Assembly (NCBI GenBank): GCA_033002965.1
Contig: JAURVB010013889.1
Coordinates: forward strand, 186,001-250,000
Reading direction: 5' to 3'
Length of the DNA: 64,000 nt
Origin: Piper betle
Lineage: Eukaryota > Streptophyta > Magnoliopsida > Piperales > Piperaceae
Numbering within the stretch: the first letter of the stretch is position 1; every line of letters starts with the position of its first letter. Below the pieces are notes generated by a model that worked only from the letters and a program-made list of their open reading frames with translations, searched no databases and was not told where the DNA came from. This document shows positions 58,194 to 64,000 of the stretch, in pieces. The position numbers and the translations under genes are program-made.

Positions 58194-60475
58194 TTTCATC
58201 ATCAGGTTCAGCAAATTCAGCATACGTTATTTTGGGATGGGTGTGTAATGAAACTTAAAAAACCTCTAAATTATAGATACGCAATATGTACAAATTTCAA
58301 TCAACTGCTCGAGATATTATAGTAGTGAAGTTTCTTGACGTCTCTAGCTATTTCTATCTTTCTTATTTATTCTTTTGTGAATGATTGTAACTAATCAACA
58401 TAAGAAATCATACAACATCACCTTTTTTATGCTCCAAATCAGTTAAGAGTACTGATTTTTGTCCTACAATATTGTGAAAGTAGATTAAATATACACGCAT
58501 ATGAAGTGTGTGATGGCATCTCCGTCAATGGTTACAAATTATTGTTGTCCCCTTGCATTGATCTTTTGTCGAAGAGTGGCAAAGTGGAATATGCAGCTTT
58601 TGAAGGTGAAAGCAGTTTCAATTCTAGCTTCGGCTTTGTAAGCATGGTCAAGCTACATTTATCAAGAATATCATCAGAGCCAGGTTATAATAATATATAA
58701 CTGGCCACTTTTTTTCAAATAAATGTAATTAAAAACCAATCAATAAATTATTATCAGTCACCTTGAAAGTCCTCTTGAGCTCTGAATTTTATGGGTACGT
58801 ACTGTCACTCATCGCCCCGCGACATCAATTCAGAGAAAGCAAGAGATTGCTTTGGAGACATCGAAAAGCTTTTGATTTAAATTAAGTTGGATCGTCCCAG
58901 AAACATTGAGGACCCAATATTTTTTCTTTCTGTGAATGATGATTGATTTTAATGGGCAACAGGTTTGTCATTTCCAAAATGAATTGAAGAATGGTATGAT
59001 CCTGTGTTTGTCTTAATTCATGAATTTAAGATGACTCAGTAGTATTTCTAAACTAAAATAAATCCTGAAAATAGTCTATTGTTAGGACTATAATATTTTG
59101 ATTATATATAGCCTAACTTAAGGTTAAGAACGTAACAATGAAGGAGTCCTAAAAATGTAACACGTACTTATCAACTAATATTGAATTACCCTGGTTTTTT
59201 GCTTTTAAAAAAATCATTACGAGTTTTTTTATGAGGGCTATTCAGGTGAGCCATGCCCCATATATATAGTTCATTTGAATTTGGAATAATTACTTTATAA
59301 AGTGGAATCATTTTTAAAAAAATAATATCTCACATATTTTTTAATATTTATTTTATTTATGGGAAACTCCTCCAAATTACATGGATCTCATGTTAGAGGT
59401 GTCCTGACAAATTATCAGTAAATTTTATTATTTTTAATAAATCAAATAATCTTTTAATTTTTCTTAATAAAATAGCTTTTAATTGAGTAATTATTATGCA
59501 CACAGCCTCCAACAATGCCATTGCTTATCCCGGTGAGGGCATAATGCATCCTCAACCAGCATATCTCTTAGACACATTTTGGGATGCTTATATTGGATGC
59601 ATTGGATATTGCATAATAGTTTAAAAACTTAAAATTTGGACTCGAGTTGGTATGTCATAGAGTGAAGTCTGACTTTAAACTGACTTAAAGTTATTTATAT
59701 TAAATTTTTTATTATATAAACAAAAAATTATATGAAATTAGTATATAGTGGTTTCTTGACACTAGAAATTGATAAATGTATTGTTTATATTATTTAACTC
59801 TATATACATAATTCAAAAGATCAATTACACAAATAATCATTATGAAGTCATTTATAGAATTTTACTCGACAAATTAGGAAGTAGAGTTGACTCGAAGAAT
59901 CTTTAGAGTAAAAAATGAGTTTTAAAACCACGTGCAAGGTGCCTAATATAATAATAGAAGGCTTAACATTAGTAATCGTAGATGTATTAATATTAGCGGT
60001 ATACAAATCTGATCATTCATTTACATTATATGACTATATTTTTTTGTCATTAAATAAATGCCCTATCATCTAACCATTAATGCAATCCAAAGGCTCATAC
60101 TAAACGCAGGTGACACAAGTATATCTACGGTTCCTTGATACTAATTTTTCTCGTATAATAAATATTGCCCTTCAAAATTAGAGGCCATTGCGTTTTTTGT
60201 GGCGTCTACGAGCTTGGCGTACGCAAGGAATGTAAAAGCAGGGGTTTGGTGGCACAATTCCCGCCATATTCTTCTCCAATCCAAGACCAACGGCATCCCC
60301 ATTCAAACTACCTTCCTTTTTCTTCCTTCCACTCATTACTACCGAACTTAGCAAACCTCTTCCATGCCATGAATTCCTCCCCTTCTCCCTCTCTTCCTCT
60401 ACATAACAGACACCTTCTATGCCCACCCCTCCTTGTTTTTAAAATAAATTTTACTGATTTTGTTTACCAGGGATT
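58194..60475. other. Intergenic region, NAC to RING-family gene
   Basis: NAC 3' UTR, AT-rich intergenic DNA, and the likely promoter and 5' UTR of the RING-family gene, with a probable acceptor (tttaccag) ending near 60471. No coding exon was recognised with confidence before 60476. Confidence 0.4.
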
Positions 60476-63400
60476 GTGTCTTCTCTCCTAGATGCAGTGC
60501 TTGATGCATGTCTACGGCAGCGCTCTCTCACTTCACCAGGATTGGCCGGCAGGACGGTCAACGCAGTCGATCGCATGGGTCCGACCAGAATCAACGCAGT
60601 GTTATTGCCTCTGTGTTGTCAGCACGGAGAGATGGGGTTGAGCAGCTTGATGAGTGGTCTGCTCGGCAGGCCCGTGAGATGGTTTCCTCCATTGAGGCCC
60701 GAGAGGTGTCTGATGATATTGCTCAGCAACCCATGCCTCGGGAGGCTAGATATGTTATGCAGGAGAAGTCCAACTTGAGGTTGGAAGACATGGTGGAGGT
60801 TCCCAACATAAGGACCGCGACATTAGTTCAAATGTGGAGGGAAATCGAGGCCGAGGCCGAAGGCGGGCTGGCATCAAGGAGAGCAAGCCGGGCTTGTAGT
60901 GTAGCTTCTAATTCAAGGACTAGCACCAATGTTAGCAACAATGGATCGTTGGAGGGAGAACAACCGACCGAGTCTGAGGACAGCGATTTCACAGATTGGG
61001 AGTCTGCAGTGAAGACACCAATTGCACAGGGTGTGTCCTGTGGAGGAGACAATGAGAAAGGGAGGGTTGCTGATGCTGTGAGGAGATTCACGGCAAGGAG
61101 TCCAACGGGAAATTCGTCCGTACCCATTGATGAGATTGATAGCAGGGAGCAGACACCACGATCAAAGGAAAATGGCTCTAGCGCTTTGTTTGATCATATT
61201 ATGAACCAAGGTAGGGAGGTAGTTGGGAATCACAACAGTAGGAGTTGGAATTACAGGCGAATTAGAGACACTCGAGCTTTTAAAGATATCTTGATACGAA
61301 TGGAAGGCGAAAGACTGAGGGAACTTGCTGATATTGATGAGAGGCATGTGGTTTCACAATTTGCACACAAAGGCCGGATTCAGGTGAGTAGTCCGGAATG
61401 TTTTGGCAAAGTGCAACAGCTGAGATCAATTCAAAATAAATGCTTTTTACAGAAGCATGCTGAAGTTATGAAATCTTGTTACTAAAAATTGGTATGTGTC
61501 TTGTGGTCATTTGCAAGGAGGAGAGTTTGCAATTAGATGTAAAATCATGCTCAATTTTAAATCGTCAAATGAGATTTAGAATGTTTGTTCTTATTGTACA
61601 AATATGTGTAATGCTAACTAGTAGTTGTTCTTTTTCTTAATTACAATGTATGGGACTTTAAACTTAAATTGTTATTTCGTTTTGCAGTCTATGCTCCGCT
61701 TCAGGTCTTTAAGCAGGGAAGTAATGGTTCAGGGGCAGAAAAATCCTCCAAGTTCATTTGAGCTGTATCAATTGCAACCTGTAACTTCTGTTTTGCTGTT
61801 AAGGTGATTTCACATGATGTCATTGCCAGACGATACCTGACCACCTTCTAATTTCTGGAAGTGTTGATTTTATATTTTTACAATGATTCATGCAGGCAAA
61901 AATTTAACACCAAGGGAAAACCTAATACTGTTTCAAATGGCATGCTGGAAAGCAACAACTCAAGGACACTAGGAGATCATATGGAAAATCCCTCATTTGA
62001 TAACCTACAGCAAAATAATTCAAGAGGTTCAAAACAAACAGTAAAGAAAGGTTCTCAGCAGGAGGAAATTATCAGAAAGCAGGAAATAGGCTTAGAGCCA
62101 CAAGTAACCCCTCCAAGATCTTCAGACCTGGCAGTAAAAGATGAAGAGGCTAATACAAGCGCTGGTGAAACCGGGAGGGCAAAAAGTTCCTGCAATGGTT
62201 TATGCAAATATCATGGCCATGAAAGTACTAGAGATAATATTCAGGAATCAGATGACTTACAAAAGATTTTAGAACCTCATAGTGAAAATTGGCAAGGAGA
62301 GAGACCTATAAGAGCTTTTAACGCAGCTCCACAACAATTCTGCACAAAGCCATCCACAAGTGGAGATTTGAAGGAAGAAGTCTGTAAAAAATATGAAGCA
62401 GAATTGTGTCAATCCAATTTGCACGATGATAGAAATTTTAGTTCACATGATTCCTTATATAATTTAGGTGACAAACCGATGGCAGAAAGTAATCAGCCGA
62501 AAGAAGCTATGCTTGAATCACAACTAACCTCTTCACCTGTAAAAGCTTACATTCGGGCACGTCAACATTTCAGCTCAAAGCCATCTACAATTGGAGTTAT
62601 AACGGAAGAAGTTATTTCAAATTATGAAGCAGAACAGATTGAAAAAGAGTCACGAATTCTTCAATCTAATTTGCATAGCAATACAGATTATAGCTCACAT
62701 GATCCATCAGGTAATTCAGAGGATAATTTTCCAACAAGTCATCAGCCAGAGGAAGCTATCAGGATCCATGAGTTTGAATCACAAGTTGCATCATGTTCAC
62801 CACCTTCTATTGGAGAAGATGCAGAATGCAACCAAAGGAGCTTGTGGATAGATCATATGTACTGGAATGACAGGTCAAGTAACACTCCTATCATACAGAG
62901 CTGGGATGAGGATATGGCATCTGAAGAACCTGAAATGACCCAGCTTGATGGCTACAACTATGGCACCAGCCTTAGCCAACCCTTTCAGGAAAAATTGAGA
63001 AGGCAAGCCATAACTGATTGGCTTGAGAGGGTCTCTGAGAATGTTGAGCTTCTTGAACTTTATGAAAGGTACTTAACTAATGTGGAAGAGAATCATTAAG
63101 TTTTTAAGATTCACTAAATAGATTTCCTGATTAGTGCAGCTTCTACTTCCATTTGCAGGAGAATTGTCTCAACCGCCTTAGCCAGTGAATTTAGAGACAG
63201 ATTAGAACAAATAATTGTAAATATGTTGGCAAGGAGAGGAGAAGAGAGCATTATAGAGGCAAACGAAGGGCATTCTGTATGTCACTTTTGTCTCAACAAT
63301 GGCAATTTGGATTCGTCAAAAAGTGAACAGTTGATTGTTGCACCCCTTCGCCAATTTCATGAGAAAGACAACCATCCACAAAATAATTCAGTTGTAAGTT

Positions 63401-63824
63401 TTGATACTTCCATAATGTCAAAATCAAAGCAACTTTCTTTCTGTAATTGAAAGGTGGTTGTACATTATTGGGGAGCATCGTAATCTTTCACTTGCAATAG
63501 TCACGGCTAATTGAACCACGTTAATGTTTTTTCAAACTTGTTTCAAGAGAACAGGTTGGTTGATAACTTTTCTCATCGACATGATTTGTTCAAGCTAGTC
63601 GATTATGTCTTCAAAATATTTGGCTTATAATTTAGGTGATCTGTACATATATGATATCTCTATTTTCCCGACAGGAAATGGACCTAATACTTGAATTGAG
63701 AAGCGATATAGATCGTATACGTCAGGAAGTTTCTGATCTGAAAAGAATGATCACAAGTTGCATGGACATGCAGCTAGAGCTTCACCGTTACGTCAAGGAA
63801 GGGCCCCACAGAAATGCCAAACTG
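60476..63824 (+). CDS. RING/U-box superfamily protein (At5g04460-like), 3' end outside window
   Basis: Exons: about 60476-61383, 61688-61803, 61896-63068, 63159-63393 and 63675-63824, the last ending at a GT donor, so the gene continues to the right. It reads VLDACLRQRSLTS, then RIGRQDGQRSRSHGSDQNQR and NIRTATLVQMWREIEAEAEG. A Ser-rich acidic linker follows, then ERLRELADIDERHVVSQF and HKGRIQSMLRFRSLSRE. A long low-complexity exon ends ITDWLERVSENVELLELYER. A coiled coil (MDLILELRSDIDRIRQEVSD) comes last. This matches a plant family with a C-terminal RING, which would lie beyond the edge. LRQRSLTS and RIGRQDGQRSRS are in different frames, so one indel lies near 60525-60545. The true start codon is upstream or masked by that shift. 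Confidence 0.8.
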
Positions 63825-64000
63825 GTGAGTATAATGAAATGAAGGTAGATCGTCTAGTTTTTTTATGAATTCTACATCCCAAGTCCTTAAAAACGTCAAA
63901 CAGCTATGTTTTCATTGCAACTTGACCCTGTTTTTAAAACTGAAAATTTGGTTGTTGAGTTATTTTTGCAGCTTTAACTTAGCTTATATTTTCTTCTAAA
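63825..64000 (+). other. Intron of the RING-family gene at the window edge
   Basis: Sequence after the GT donor at 63825. No acceptor-bounded exon is recognised before the window ends. Confidence 0.5.

Noticed and set aside
59590..59960. Possible MITE with ends like gtttaaaaactt and gagttttaaaac, similar in part to 40264-40330
   Set aside because: The ends pair poorly, there is no clear target duplication, and the similarity between the two places is short.
1..64000. CRISPR arrays, bacterial operons, phage genes, tRNA or rRNA genes
   Set aside because: None was found by eye. The window is plant nuclear DNA, and the only short regular repeats are microsatellites and the tandem duplications listed.

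Overview
This is nuclear DNA from a flowering plant. Genes are split by many AT-rich introns, coding starts of the PPR, FGT1 and NAC genes are GC-rich, and every recognised family (ALIS, R2R3-MYB, NAC, RGLG, DYW-type PPR, FORGETTER1) is a land-plant one. The GC-rich 5' exons and AT-rich introns lean towards a monocot outside the grasses, but that is only an inference.

Layout. 1-2218: right-hand end of an LTR retrotransposon. 2800-4494: non-autonomous hAT-like transposon with an imperfect 8-bp target duplication. 5531-8637 (+): intact 8-exon ALIS/CDC50 gene. 9640-13380 (-): decayed PUA/RlmI-like methyltransferase. 13926-16080 (+): MOSC/mARC-like gene. 16787-18074 (-): HAD hydrolase (HDHD3-like). 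20651-22843 (-): conserved plant protein of unknown function. 23242-27921 (+): decayed five-RRM protein of the MRD1/RBM19 type. 28274-30258 (-): DYW-class PPR gene. 31374-32798 (+): R2R3-MYB gene. 34330-39367 (+): RGLG-type RING E3 ligase. 40576-40914 (+): small secreted CLE/TDIF-like peptide precursor. 43193-52280 (+): 32-exon FORGETTER1/strawberry-notch helicase. 56054-58193 (+): NAC factor. 60476 to the right edge (+): RING/U-box family gene whose 3' end lies outside the window.

The genes are independent plant loci, not an operon or pathway. Two themes stand out. First, many otherwise well-conserved genes contain single-base indels, often in homopolymers, that break the frame while the family-like sequence continues in another frame. 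In FGT1, MOSC, HAD, PPR and the unknown gene these look most like consensus errors. The methyltransferase and MRD1-like genes also carry substitution-type stops and lost splice sites, so they look like real pseudogenes. Second, several features are unusual in themselves: a CLE-like peptide with Phe where the core Pro normally sits, a charged 90-bp tandem repeat at the N-terminus of the RGLG-like ligase, an in-frame TAG inside the MYB gene, and four GC-AG introns.

No tRNA, rRNA or CRISPR array was seen. Exon junctions were assigned by eye from splice signals, phase and family resemblance. Exon lengths sum to whole codons for ALIS, RGLG, MYB and NAC as they stand, and for MOSC and FGT1 once the listed single-base indels are counted.
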